The notes below the pieces were generated by a model that ran no database searches, was not told where the DNA came from, and saw only the letters and a list, made by a program, of their open reading frames with translations. Shown one piece after another: positions 1 to 14,610 of a stretch of DNA of 64,000 nucleotides. Location: contig VZSE01015526.1 of NCBI GenBank assembly GCA_013398275.1, forward strand, positions 506,388 through 570,387, in the 5' to 3' direction. Numbering within the stretch: the first letter of the stretch is position 1; each line of letters opens with the position of its first letter. The translations under genes and the position numbers were made by a program. This DNA is from Promerops cafer (Eukaryota > Chordata > Aves > Passeriformes > Nectariniidae).

Positions 1-471
1 GAAATATTGATAGCCATCTCTAACCCCCCAAGGCCTAGAAGGGCCCCTAGATCAGTCCTGGTTTTCCTATAGAAGTTAATTATTCACTTCTACCTTTACA
101 TTGCTGTCTGTTATGTTCCAAGCTCACAGCACCGACTCCCTGTCCATGATCCCATTCTATTGTTTATACTCAGAGCAAAATATCATCACTAAACTTCAGT
201 ATATTCCCATGTCTGGATATCCTTTGAGGAAATTATATGGGTGCAGAGCATAGCCTAATATTTACAGTGAAGCACTGTGTTTAGAGGGTCTAAGTTAAAA
301 TTTCACAGACTCTAATTTTCTTTCTAAAGAAATTTTTTACCACCCCATTCAACTAATTAGGGTGAGATGAGAGGAAGAGGGGGGAAAATGCATTTATTAA
401 CACTCTTCCTGGTAGATATGTGGAGATCTGTACAGGCATTGGCTTGGCCCCTTAGGAGGTAGGTAGAACAT

Positions 472-771
472 AAAATCACAGAATGGTTTGTGTTGGAAGG
501 GACATTAAAGCTCTTCTCATCCCAACCCCTGTCATGGACAGGGGCACCTCCCAGGTTGCTCCAAGCCCTGTCCAGCCTGGTCTTGGACACTTCCATGGAT
601 GGGGCAGCCACAGCTTCTCTGGGCAACCTGTGCCAGGGACTCATCACCCTCACAGGGAAGAATTTCTTTCTAATATCCAATCTAAACCTGCTCTCTGTCA
701 GTGTGAAGCCATTCCCCCTTGTTCTGTCACTCCATGCTCTTGTAAAAAGTCCCTCTCCCTCTGTCTTTTAA
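472..771 (-). mobile_element. CR1 LINE 3' fragment
   Basis: The plus strand reads as the reverse complement of a CR1 3' end. The tail remnant AATCACAGAATGG is followed by TTGGAAGGGACATTAAAG and blocks matching CR1 (CCAGCCTGGTCTTGGACACT, GGGCAACCTGTGCCAGGGAC, AAGAATTTCTTTCTAATATC). It is 5' truncated at about 771, as is usual for CR1. Subfamily not determined. Confidence 0.85.
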
Positions 772-3700
772 GCTCAAGGTGTGGGTAAAAGGTTTCCACT
801 TCTTCTTCTGGAGCTGGTAGACAAAAGACCCATTCTAAAAGTGTATCAGTACTCTCTTCTGGATTCAGAGCAAAAAGTCTAATTCCTTCCTTAAGTTTTC
901 ATCTAAGTATGCTTCTAAGTATGTGTTGGCACACGTGTAACAGGGAATTTGAATTCTGTTAACTTTATTTTGTGTTCTGCTGATAGCTTTTCTATGCCAT
1001 TAAAAACATCTGAGCTTTTAATGGCTTCTGTCTTCCTACTGTATTCACTTTCTTAACAACCTAATATCTGGCATTTTCACCCCTTGAGTAAGTATTCCTT
1101 TTCCTGAAAATGTTTTATAAGAAAACAATTATAAATGTTATTTCTTCTAGATTTTGTTATACTTTCACATGAAGTTCACATCCACACGGTATGGTTTGGT
1201 TTTACCCTAGTGTCATCAAATAAAGGTTTTATCAATGCTTTCCCTATAAATAGGTTTTCTTTTCAAAATTATTTTCGTAACTTCAGCTGACTAGTATCCT
1301 GTACACACTCTCTGGGTGTGAGAATAACTTTTGCACCCAAGTCTAACGTATAAAAACCTGTAGTTATATATAAAAGAGTTCCACATCATTTTCTTCTCTT
1401 TTATTTCTTCCAGTATTGACATGCACAATCTCTTGCTTTTGTCTTGGTACTTGGCTAAGGTTATGGCTAAAGTTTTGGTTCTGTGATCCACAGAGCTAAA
1501 TCAAAATCTGATTACAGCTGTAATCAGTCACAGTCAAAAAAAAATGTGCTAAATACATCAGAGGTCTTTCCATCTTTTTGTCTCCCCTAGGAAATTTCTA
1601 TCCCCCTAACGTGATTTTTCCCAAAACTGCAGCATTGTGATTTCTGTGATATAGAATGGCAACTAGTTTGCCCTTCTCCTCAATAAATCTAGAGTTTCTG
1701 ACCTAGTTCTATGTAATAATAGCCACTTTTGCCTTCTTGCCACTCGCCGTCTTCACAAAGAGGAAAATGTTGCTTGAACCTCTTTCAGTTGTGTAACAGA
1801 TGCAGTGGAGCAGTGCTGTGGTTGACATGAGCCCTGCACTTAACCCTTTATCTCCTCCTCAGGTTCTAGAGGCTGCCTACAACTTTATGGGACCAGATAA
1901 TGCTCAGTCACCACTCCAGTGAGCACCTTGCATTTCTCCTTACAAACCATAGATAGTCTTTTCTAGAATAAGCTGACTGTGAAAAGAGGGAATTAGTGAG
2001 AAACCAAGGCGGAGAGGTCTCACCACAAAGTCAGTAAACATCTAAGGACAGGATGAAAATTAAATGCTCCATGCCTTTTAGATGGCCAGTTCTCTTGCAG
2101 CTTGTGTCCTCTTTTGCCCTAAGCCACAAAAAACATTGCCATCATGCTCACAGGAGCAATAACTTGGGCTTCTTTTTAATCATGTTCCAGTTGCTCTTGT
2201 GCTTGATCTGGAAAGGAAAATACCTGAGGCCAATACTTGGCAAACTCTTTTTGTGTAGCAGCTAAGATTAAATAAATGTACCGCTGAGCTAATAATCAGA
2301 GCAAATTTATATCCAAAACCATTTCTGAAAATATCTATTCATTTTTTAAAATTTTTTTCCAAACTAACTTTCCTTCCACAATTTTTCAAAGAAACTGTTA
2401 ATTCTCCAGATTTTTCTGTGAACTGTCTTCCTCTCTGAAAAGTCTACAAACATTCACTGAAGGTACTAATGCTTGAGATGACATTCTGCTTTTTGTCAGA
2501 CACTGCAGCTTTAACAGGATTATTTACAGTGCATAGATTACATTTTTAATGTTTTTTGGGGCATACATTCTGAAAATTATTTTATTCCAGTATTCAAGCT
2601 TTGGGAATTCATCTTTTCCCAATACACTTTGTTGAAGGTCAAGAATTAATCACAAAAATAATTGAGTAAAACTCAATTTAACATTTCTAACAAGTTATTT
2701 ACTGTTCATCTCAACCACTTCTGCAGTGGAGAAAAAGGGATGCTTCAGGTAAAAGCCGAGAGCCTGTAAACTCATATTTTACTCGTATAGGGTAATGGAA
2801 ATGCAGTTTAAGAGGAATGACACAGAATGGGTTTTGCATAGGGTGTTAGAGTCAGACTGATTTTAAGTCAAATAAATACAAAGGAGAGCAGATTGAAGGA
2901 GGAGATCAGTAAAACTCAGAGAAGGATTCAGGTTTTACAATATATATCTGTTCTGATGGCTATGGAGTTACGCTTATGCATATGTTCAAAATCTCTTTGG
3001 GTCTTGCCTTTCCACTCTAAAGAAGTTTACACTAAAGTTTTGGGTTATTAAAGTACTCATAAGTTAAACTAATACCTTGAAAAACACCAGGTGAAATAGC
3101 ACTTTCCAGTGTTCACAACTGATTTTCCTGTGTTTTGGAGCAATGTAACTCTAAGCCAGTATGTCACAGTATATGAAGTTCCTGTGAAAGTTGGTCAGGA
3201 TATATCCTGGAGGATTGTTATGGAGCATGCAACCACGAAATATGGATCAGAAACATAAAAATGGACACAGAAATCTGCAGCTAGTTTGGGCTATGCAAGA
3301 CATCCACAATGAAAACATAAACTGCACGAGATTTGTTTAGTTTGACGATTTGTTTGGAAATTCAGAATAAAAACTGCATTTTTGTGAAGTTTTATTCAAG
3401 TCCACTAACTTGTTTACTGATTCTGAATTCATCTTTCAGATAAATCTGGGCTGATTTATAAATAGATATCAAAATCTCACTGAACTTGTGGTTTCCAACA
3501 GTTTAAACTGGCCATGCTATAAAATCGAGGTAGCAGCCAGTGGTTTTGGCTGGGTTTTGAGTGGCTATTTTGAGTTCAGTAGAGCCCCAAGCTCAAGATG
3601 GAAAACCTGGAGGTGCCAAACCTGTCCCTCTCCCTGCCATGAGCCTTTGGCAGGGCTGCAGGAGCACGCAGGGGAGCTGGGTCTGCTTCTGCATAGAAAG

Positions 3701-6700
3701 ACTTCAAGTGCAGGAATCTGTCCTTTCTCCTCCATCAGAGGTGCCCTGGTGCTCAGCCACAGAATAAAGTGTGAGTGTGTGTCTGCAAAAGGCTGAAAAG
3801 CTGGTCTGGGCAGTGAGCACTCAGGCAGAAGAGTAACTGCTGCAGGTTCAAGACTTTTACCCAGTTGTGAGTTGAGAGTGTTTCTACTTGTGTTATTATG
3901 TCTACTGTTATTAACCTCTTTCTTCAACTCATGCCGGATTTTATCAGTAATATGTGTTTTGAGAGACAAACAGCTCTTTTTGGAATGAGGCTTGTGTTTC
4001 TGTGACCGCTTGTTCTGCATCTGTCTTGGGTGATTCAGGAGAAAATTCATCCACTTGTCTCCTCTGAAGTATAACCCGCTGTGCTTCTATTATGTGCATG
4101 ATTTCACATATTAAATTTATTTCTTGTGCTACATTTATTTTAAAACTTTATTCAGTCATGTGCATTTGAAAGGAGCCACAAATATTTGTGAGGCAATTTT
4201 AACACTTACCAATTACATTTGTGGGATTTGGTACTTTAATAGCTGTAGTTGTATCAGCCTTGGCTGATATTTCCTAATTATTCATATCCTGACGTGTTAT
4301 CAGCCATCATAGAGCATTACCAGCATCATTTTAAGCTCTCTTCACCTTCTTCAGTCTGGGTTTTATTTGAAAAGCAGACATGCAGTCCCCAGTGAGAATT
4401 AAAGTAGAAGCATTAGCTTGCAAAATATATGCCAATGACCTAATGATTCTGACATTTCCACAATACAAGCTTTACAAGAAGGCATGCAGACAGCAAAGTC
4501 TGTTTTTCTATCTCATATTTTTTTAATGGCTAAATGTTTGGAGGAAACAAAATGGATTTATTCTGCTCAATCCAGGGTATAATATCAGGACTTATCCGGT
4601 TCCGGGCCCCAGGGCTTCAGACAACTAACAAAACACATCTTACTTCTGCTCTGCTAGTTCTCTGTTATGCTTTTCACATGCAGGAAGAAAGAGTAAAAGC
4701 ATAACCCAATTGAATAAAGCAGCATGGCCTGCTATTCTTTGCTTATGAAGCATCACATGATAGACACCAAATTAAGAAGAACCCCCCACCTGTGGTTAAG
4801 TATGTATGCAACTGTCAAGCCATTTTATCTAATATAGAGGGAATTTTACCATTCCCTTCACTGCCAGAGTACAAGAATATGTTTAAAATGTTAATGTCTT
4901 ACCAAAGCATGCTTCATTGTTTTTGAATAATCCAGTGATTTTACATAATTTAAATAAAATCAAAGCTGCTCCCTGATCTATTTTGAAGTGCTCCTTCCTT
5001 TCAAAGCCTTTGCTCTGATATATGGAAAGAAGGCTAATCTGACATGCTTCTCCTTACAGAGTTTAAGTTGCAATTTGTTTTTTGGCTCTTCAGTCATTGT
5101 TTATGTAAGAATGTATTGGGATGGGGCTGTCTGCCATGATACAGTAAAAAAAAAACCAAAACCTTCTTTTCTAATAAAAATAAGATTCTATTTAAACAAG
5201 AGGCTAAAGGAAATCTATCCTCTCTGTTGACCTTTCAGACTGTGGTAAGCATAGAACATACAGTGCCAATTTTATGACACAGTCACATCAAATAGATTGT
5301 ATGTGACATATTTGAGCTGTGATTTCAAAGAAGGTTTAGATGTAAGAGTCAGGAGGGAAAACCCATTCAAATGTGTTCTTGTTACTTTTTGTGCAGTGAC
5401 TTCATGGACCAACCACCTAATGACTAAGACATGCCATATGCAAGAACATTCCCTTAACCACAGATTTTTCTGGTTCATTTGCTTGAAGAACTCCGAACTC
5501 TTCCTGTCGTTGCCCGGGAAATCACAAATCTGATGGTGGTATCAAAGGCTTAGAGGTGTCTGGCATTTATTCGGACACTGGGCTGGTCATTTCCTCTCTT
5601 GTGTTTTTCCTTTCTCTCTTTTGCAGCCTTTATCTACTCAGGCAATGAGCTGGTTACAGGAATTTCTCATACCTACAGAGAGTGGGGTCCTTGCAGCAAA
5701 AGGGCTTAAATGTCAGACGTGGCCTTTGGACATTAAAACCATATAAACCTGGATTGCTTTCTTGTGGTGTAGTGTTCAGAAAACAAGCAATGAAAGAATC
5801 ACTTCAAATTCAGCAGAACGAGTCATACTGCAGTTGTCATTGCTGAGTTCTGTGACAGAAATATTCCTAATACCTGTCTGTAGACCAAGGACATGCAAGT
5901 TTCAGAAGTGGCTTCTCACTGGTTGCAAAAACCCAGTCCTTGCTGAGCAAAAGAATCATTAGTCGCTTTCAGGGATTTAGCCTGGAATTAACATTACTCC
6001 TTTTCTTCCAGCATTTCTTCCCTGCAGTTGCTGATTCTCTCTGTGCATGTAAAAGCACTGATAGGGTCATCATTAATGTACAGCACCTCTTTTCTTCTTA
6101 ACATTTGCTTCTCTTTACTGCAGAGGTGAAAGCTGTGGAAGCCTTCTGCCTTTGAAGAACTACTTAAGATGAAATGGTTCTGAAGTGCATTTAAGGGTGT
6201 TTACTTTAGGCACTTTATTTTTTTCTTTATTTTTATTCCTATTGGAACTGGCTAATGTTATTCATTAAACTAACAATTTCTCCCCTGCCTGTTCTTAAGT
6301 GTGACTTGTGACCTTGCAATCTGTGTATTTTGTCATCACAATGTGTTACCATGGAACTGATTTTGATGTCATGAATAAGGGCATTGTGAGTTTCCACGTT
6401 CCCAAGCATATTTGAGACACAGGTTTGGAAACAAAAATGACTTCACCAGTTAAATATTGTTAGATCGTATAGCATATCAAAGGTAAGAACACTTGTGCCC
6501 TATATTCCTTTACATAGAAGAATCTAAGGTTAGGAATTTCAAAGCAGGTATATACAAGAATGACACTACAAATAGCATTTCACAAGATTAAATATTTTGT
6601 GAGAGTATTGAACTCTAACCCCTTTATGTTACTGTAGACAAAAATCTTTCATATTGTTCACGGAGCCTCCTCAGACTGTCTAATAGGGATTCTGTATAAA

Positions 6701-9700
6701 GAGGAAGAAATGCAGTGTGCTGAACAGCTCTGGGATGCTGCTGGGACTTAACTCCTTCAAGACAATAGTGGCCAAAGGGAATTTTCCACCCAAGATCGCT
6801 CACAGGCAGACAGAGGGCAATGTACCATTGCTGCTTTTGAAGCTGAGAGGAGTAGTAAGGATTTTTCAGAAAAGAGCCTTACACAATGCACAAAGGGAAA
6901 ATACACTTTTGTTGTGCAGCAGAATGCATGTATTGCATGCTTTAAATTGAAAAAAGCAAGTTCCCTCAGTGATCTACCTACCCACATGAGGTTAAAAGTG
7001 TTCAATGGAATCTCTTGTCAAGCTGTTCCCCAGGGTGTTTAATTCATCACATTTAAAGACTTGATAGCATTCTATTATAATGGAGAAGTTTGAAAAGCCC
7101 CAAGTGGGGTTAAAATGCTGGGTTGCAAAAAAAAAATCTAGTTTAGCAGGAACCACATATACAGTTCTGTTTACTTGATCTGCTGGGGTTTTTTTCCAGA
7201 TGAGACTTACCCATCCATTGCGTTTTACAATCTATCTCAGTAGCATTTTGTTCCTGGCACCAGGCAAATATGTCCTCATTAAGTAAAATTTATGCTAATA
7301 CCATTCTGATTAGCAGCAGTCATTGATATTCACTCTCATTAGCTAAATTGGTTCACTGGAAGACATCCCGTCGAGGGGATTTTTTTCTGTTTTAAATGGA
7401 ATATAAAATGTATGGATTCACAGAGAAGACAGATGATGATAATTATACCCTGTGTTTACTCCAGCCATTTTTTTTATCTTAAAGCCTCCTGAAGTATTTT
7501 GCAGCATTTAGATCTGCAAGGAGGGAGAAGACTTTTTTCCCCCCTTAGAGAAAAATCTCTGTCAGATATACAGAAGCCATTCTGATTTTACTGTTATTAG
7601 CACAGATGACAAAAAGGAATCTTCCATTCTGAATGTAGGTGCACTTTTTGATGAGACAAAATGCAAGGCACTTCATAGGAAATCTATCTGGGGAATAAGC
7701 TCAATTCATGGAGTAATGGGACTTTCTGCATGCAGTCTTTTTGGAGTAACCTTGTGATTCTGACTTACCATCTCTAGGAGCTGTACCTGCAGTGATATTG
7801 CAAAATTAGCCTCAGTGTGAACCTTTCATCCAAAGTACTAGGATCCTGTCTGCTCATCTTCATAAATCTTGGTTGAAGGGAATGATAATTTCAGCTGAGA
7901 ATTCTATTATATTTTCTTATTTTAAAACGTACATGATCAGTTCAAGCCATGGTTTGATGCAGTCTGGTATGATGCCGTGATGAATTACCACCTGTTTTCT
8001 CTTATCTCTCTTAAAGGGCTCTTGTTGGGCAGAAAAGACCAAGTTGGAAGCTGTTGCCAAGATGTGATAATCCTGCCATTAACACTGTTAGGTCCAAGAA
8101 CAGGTTTCTTTGTATCACAGCCTCCCTTTCAAGTGCAAGAAGGAGAAAGCAGTGCTCTTAATGCCTTATATTCTTACTCACATTAACAAAAATCCCAGTT
8201 GATGTCTCTCTCTATATGCAGACATATCTGTCCTTTACAAACTCTGCCCCTATACTTGTCTGATAAAATTCTGTTTACCTTCAAATATTGACGCTGCACA
8301 TACTCCATTCTCTTTAAAGAGGAAAAACATATCTCTGGTTCATTCAACCCTTGACCTTACTAGAAGGATTATAAACAAGGATGTCTCTTCTTGCTAATTT
8401 TTTACCTTTTGGATCTGCAATCAATCCTGCTGCTTCATCGAGGCTGCCAAGCAGCAAACAGAGGGCAGCAGCGAATGACCATTGGCAATGGGGAGATGGG
8501 AAACACTGGCCTGCAGTGACCTTTGACTGGGCTTGAAATTCCTCAGTTTGCCTTTGAATTTCTATCACTGAATAGTTCACATCACTCCTGTGCAATAATT
8601 GCAGTGTTTTCACATGTGCACTTCTGTTTCAAGTCATCTCACTCTTATATTGATCCAATCTTTCTTCTTTAATCAAAACTAGTTCCACATCCAAAAGATG
8701 CTTTGGAGGGGAGATCTGTGACCACTAGCAGTAATGTGAAACCACCCAGATGCAGATAAATTGCCATTCTCCCTCACTGCACAGAGAAATTGGGTCCTAA
8801 TGGTATAGCAATTACTTTGTTTCCATGGTAACGTGTGTGAGCACTATAAATAATGTTTGATGTTTATAAACAATTCAGTTTACACTGAATTATAGACACT
8901 ATTTTTATGCTAATATATGGGATGCACTTCTAGTTGTTTCACAGCAATAGAAGAGCAAACAGAAAGCTGAAAGTTTTATGAGCACTGCACTGGACCTTGT
9001 GATTATTATTTTTTCCCATGTCTATGTCCAAAGGAAAACCTGCATGAGCTGAATGTATTTCCTTTCATAATATATACACTCGATAATGGAAAAGAAATCC
9101 TGGAAAGAAAGACTTACAAAATTAGCAGATTGTTTTGCTCCCCATCATCATTACTGTACTGGGGCTTTTGTCCCAGAAGGTAAAAAACATTTAGGTTACA
9201 ATTCAGCAAAATGCTTCTCTTCATGCTTATTTTTAAGCTTGCAAAGTGATAAAAACTCTTAGTTTGATGTTTTAAAATTGCTTCTTTTTTTCCCACCTTT
9301 TATTACATAACAGCAAAATATTTTCTCTGTTTTAGATTTGGCCATGAATTTTCACAATTTTTTCACAAAACCAAGAAAGAGCTGCTGGTATTTTTTCAAA
9401 TTACATAATAAATTCACTGCAGTATTTGCTAGTCACAGACAGTGGTCAGGGGGAAAAATGGGGCTAGTACAAGTATTTAATGGGGTTGCAAGAGTGGTTG
9501 CAGAGAAGGCAAGTTTTAAGAAGGGGCACGTGAATGTCCACTGGCAGCTGGAAACACAAGGAGGGAGGCACAGCTCTGAAACGATGAAGCTCTGTTATTG
9601 TCAGCATGCTGAGAGGCACGAATGGAATTCCTCTCCCTCCTCCTGCATGGCTGGGGAAGCAGAGCTCCCTCGTGCAGCTCCTTGGCCACGGGCCTGCGGG

Positions 9701-11547
9701 ACTGGAGCTCTGCACCTGCCTCAGCAAGCTCTAATTGCTGCCTGCCCACTCTGTGAGCAGTGCTTGGACTTGTCTGGCTTGGGACCTGCGACAGGCTCTA
9801 GCAACCAGGCTGGGAGAGGGAAGCAAACACGAGCAAACAGATTTATGTTAGCACACTGTGAGTGTTCATGTGGCACAACACCTGTGGGCAGACACGTAGA
9901 CAGCGGTGGGTACACCACTGAAACAACAAGAGAGTGCCATTTACCCATTGTTAAGGAGTAAATGAAATACATTGCATTAAAGTTGTTCCTTGGCAGTCAT
10001 CCCAGTTGAACTGCCGTGCTGGTTAGCTGTGGATACCCTGTATTTACACTAAAATACTTCCGAAAATTTCACCTTTTTTCATGCCCTGAGCATGCAAACT
10101 CAATCTCCTCAGTGTGAGCTGCAGGCAAAGCATGGAGGCGTGCTGAAGGTTGAGATTACACCTCTCTGGCTCCTGGTTCCACACCATGGCTCTTTGCTGG
10201 TGGCAGGGCAGCTCCCAAGGGCAGCGATCCCAGCCCATTCCCCTGAGCCAGTGGGGTCTCCTCTGCCTTTGATTTCCTGACACAAGCCAAGGCCAAAATA
10301 AAATTAATGGAATATTTGCTTTGTCATCTGGGCAAGACTTGTTTGTTTGCCTCATCCACACTCAGAGTGACTCCTCAACCTGTGCTGAAGCATGTTTATT
10401 TTGCACTGTTTGGTTGCTGGTCTGGAAAAGAAAGACACTTGGCTTTTGAGAAAGCACCAAAAAAACAAATACGAGCCAAATAATAAGGCTAAATGATGTG
10501 GGATTCAGTAAAGGGCTGTTAGCTTTGTGATGGGGCTGCAGTGTCACTTGGGAGGCTCTGCTCGGGCACTGACTGCATCCTGTCCCTCACTGTCTTAAGT
10601 AATTTCTCCATCACTGGCCTCCAAGTGTTCTCCTGAGCTGGTGCCATGAGATGCAGAAACAATCACATCAAGTTTCCCAGCAGTTCTCCTGTAGCTCTCA
10701 AAGTCTTGCTTTCTGCCCTCTTCTCCCCCAGAGGATGCAGAAGTAGTCATTAACCAAGAAGTGCAGCGAGGCCAAACATCGTCCATTTGGAAATACTGAA
10801 AATGACTGAAAACAGTTCCAGCCATAGATTGCTGGTGGTGTTGCTTTTGGTGTGAGTGTTCCTGTGTTCCACAAATAGCTGTGGTGAGGTTGTAAAACCC
10901 TGCTAGGTCTGTGCCTTGCTGCACCTACCGTGTGCTCCTCGATCTCCGTGTTTGATTTGATCTCTCCGACGTGTCCTCTGCTACACCTGACCTCAGGACT
11001 GAGTTTTACCAGGGTTTGCTGAACGAAGGAAAGGGGAAACTGCCCAGGCATTGGGCAATATTTCACAAATGACATCTCAGGTCAGGCCAGTAAGCTCCTA
11101 TTTAACCAGTTGTATTTATTTAAAACTGTGACAGAATATGATAGCCTGGCTTTGTTTTAATGGTAGACTTTGGCTATTTAAATTTTGTTTTCTGTGTTTT
11201 GGGGGTTTTTTCTCTATATCTTAACATCTCTAAAAAGTACTCTTAACGCCTTTTGCCTTCATATATTTCACTAAGATGAAGATGGTGTCATACTCCAGTT
11301 TTGTTTGATTTGTATGTCTGAATTTGGAAGTGCAACAATAACAGAATATATCTGAGAAAGCTTAGAGAGAGGAAAAATACAAGACTACCTTCTTTTGGAA
11401 CTGAAATATGAAACTCCATATTGTCACCCAGTCAAGGTTTTTTAAAAAGTCGGAGGAAATAAAGATTATCAACTGCATTGGAACAGAAATGTTCAAAAAG
11501 CTAACATGCTCCTTAACTAGGAGTACGATGATTTCCCTATCACAAAT

Positions 11548-11565
11548 ACACACACACACACACAA
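11548..11565 (+). repeat. AC dinucleotide repeat
   Basis: A short (AC)9 run in the 3' intergenic flank. Confidence 0.9.
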
Positions 11566-14516
11566 AAGAATCCTGAAAATTGTTCTCTTTCCAAGGAAGC
11601 ACAAAAATTTATAGTTCCCTTGATTTAAGACAGGGTCTGGTTTGGGCTAGCCAACTAATTTCAGTTCAATATTTGTGAAATTCTTCTGTATCTTGTTCCT
11701 CCTTTTTTTCAAGCTTTTAGATTAAATATATTAAAATACATAATTAAAATAATGCAAAAATTAGGACACTGAGGAAGCCTGCCTTAAAAAATATCCTCGC
11801 TCCCTAGTCTTCTGTTTTTATATTGAATTTGAGAGATGCATCACAACTCTGTTTTGGTCTTGATTAACTTATCTTCTGTCACCAAATAATATTTTTTGCA
11901 AAGTTTTAGAGGCACACCAGACTTAGAAAACTTCCTTGTTTAGTTCATAGCATCCTCTAGGCTGGCTTTGCTTAGTGTAGAGTCACAGCTGACTTTGGTG
12001 AAAACCATCACCTTGGACAGGTTTCAGGTCAGGAGCTTGAGCAGGGCCTGATTTGATTTATTGCTCCTAAGCTGATGTGTCTTACCTTGCAGTCATCCAC
12101 AGAGGAAGGGGAAGCTCAGCTCCCTCCTCTTTCAGCTGGAGATGATGGGAGCAGGCAAACACTTCACTGCTTTGAAGTACCAGCAGAAAGGCTTTCAGGA
12201 TGGTGACCAACACCCTCTGCAAGTGCCTTTGGGATCTGTCTCAGCTTGAGCTTGTTCAGAGACATTTGAACAGGTATCAGGTTGTGAGGGACTTTAGCCA
12301 ACTAAAAAGCTGAAGTGGAAAAAGAAGCTCAAGTGAACCCACCTAGGGAAAAGAGGCAGCTCTTGAATGCAAAAGGCTTTCAACAGAAAACTGAGGGTAC
12401 TGTTTTTAGGGGAAAGCAAATGCATGTCCTTGGGAAAGCATTCATTTAGTTAGGTTTTGAAAAATTTTATTTCTGTTTCCTCTCTTTGCTGGTGGGTAGT
12501 TAGGGATGGGGAGAGAGTTTCAGGCATTTCCTAAAACTAAAATTGACAGTGCTGGTACTTTCACTAAATGTGTTTTAAATATACTTAAATGTGTTTTATA
12601 TATCAAACTTTCTAATGCAGAATCTAAAACTACAAAAATGGCTCAAATATTTGTAGAGGGGCATTCAATTCACCAAATCTTAACTTCCACTTCAGGAAAA
12701 CATCCCCAAAGCGGTGTATAACCTCTTATTATCTGCTTGTAAAATTGCAAATAATAAAAAAGAGTTCTCGCTCTCACTTTAAAAAGCAATATGATTTGAA
12801 AAATATTCACTGATTAAAAATTAACATTTTCCACATGTACCTTTTCATTTTAATATTTAGTTTGCAAATACAGCCAAAGCATAAAGTGGCATCACCAGGG
12901 ATTGTTAAAGGCTCATTGCTTCCTCTTCCAGGTCTCTGGGACTGAAAGTTGATATTTACAGATACCCCTAAAATGAGGATACCTCTGGATAAGTTAATGG
13001 GAGCATTACAAACCCAGGAGTTTCTGGTTTATTATCCTGAAGACTAGAGAAGCTGAATTTGAATAAGGTGCTTGGGAGCAAAGAAATTTGGTGTATTGGC
13101 CTGATGTCTGTGTCCTTTTGCTACATTTTTTTCCTTTTCTCAAATTAACTTTATAAGTCTATTGAGTATCTCAGGGATTATTTCTATTGCATGGAAACAT
13201 TTCATCAGAGACTATATGAACTGTTGCAAAGGGTTTGGAGATGTAGAGTGCTGGGGGTGTAATTAGCCAAAATTAGTGTGGCTGAAAAAAGTCCAGGATA
13301 TTCAACTTCTGTAAAAAGACCTTCAACTTGAATAAAAGAACAGAGGCTTATACCAGGAACATTAATGCTTAGGAGTGGCTCTGTTTGACTAAGAAAATGC
13401 CATTAGAACCAAGTATTTATGACTAAACGCACTTGAATAGAAAGCATGCAGAGAAAACTCTTGGTAGTTCATTTGTCAAAAGCTGGCTGAACTGTAGCCC
13501 TGTAATAATTATGTACTGGATATCACAGCCAGAGAAGCTGCTAACCACAAACTGACTTCCTCATTCCTTCTCCTTCCTCCAGGAGTGGTTTGGATTAGGT
13601 AGTCAGCTGGAATTTCCAAAGCACGTATTTTCTTACCACGCTGCTGCGACCCATCTCCAGGTACTTCTTGCTTAGATTCTCCCTAACCCCTTCTTCTTTA
13701 ATTTCTTTCGTGAAAAGTAAAGTTTATTAATGCGTTGACTCAGTGAATCCTTCCCAAGTCCCTCTGCACGTGCGCACAGAGAGTAAAGCAAATTAGGCAC
13801 TAAAAAAAGACAACTGGGCACTGTTGAACACAATCCAACAACTCTCTGGTTCCTTGTCCTGAACAACAGATATTCTATATCACCTAATATTAACAAACAA
13901 AAGACTTTTTCCCACGCCATTATATATTTACTTTACCCTACTCTTCAAGCTTGGCATGTTGGCTTCCTAAGACTATTTGATCCCAGATGCAGCTCAGTGC
14001 CAGAATTGCTGGAACAAAATGCAGTGGGTGGACAAACCTGTCCTGCTGCATTGCTTCTGGCCTTTTCAAAACAGAAAGCATTTATCTGACTCATTACTGT
14101 AAATGTACTAACAGAGCATAACAGTGATTGTTTTCTGACTGAAAGTGCCTGCATCTGCTTAAAAGGTTAACACGGGTGCAGATCAAGTGCATATCATGAC
14201 ACATTTGTTGATATCAGCCAGGGGCAAATATTAAGTAGCTTATCTTTTAAACAGAGAGATAAGGAGGAAGGGTTGTGAGGTGCTTGCCAATAAACGTATA
14301 TTCATCACAAACTGTCGCTCCTGTGCGCTGCGGGAACCACGGCAGGCAGGGCTGGTCACAGCACTGAAAACCAAGACATCTGAATTCAGCCCTTACTCCT
14401 GGCCTTTGCTGGGGCCTTTGGCAAGGGATTTAGAATGGAATTAGGCTGCCTTCTGTTCCTGACTAGGTGGAGGGAGAGAGGCTTCACACATATCCCCTTT
14501 TAGCAGCAGCACAAGC

Positions 14517-14610
14517 ATAGAATCAAAGAACAGTTTTGGTTAGAAAAGGCTCGTAAACATCATCTAGAACCAATTCCCCTTCTGCTTTCCATTGAGATCT
14601 ACTAATTTAA
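14517..14610 (-). mobile_element. Degraded CR1 tail
   Basis: ATAGAATCAAAGAACAG followed by a degraded TTGGTTAGAAAAGGCTC and CATCATCTAGAACCAA resembles the last 90 bp of CR1 in reverse orientation. It is old and short. Confidence 0.5.

Noticed and set aside
9338..9961. Longest continuous plus-strand ORF without Wnt homology (207 aa)
   Set aside because: Composition is irregular, no domain or family is recognisable, overlapping frames are also open because the stretch is relatively GC-rich, and no splice or promoter context supports it.
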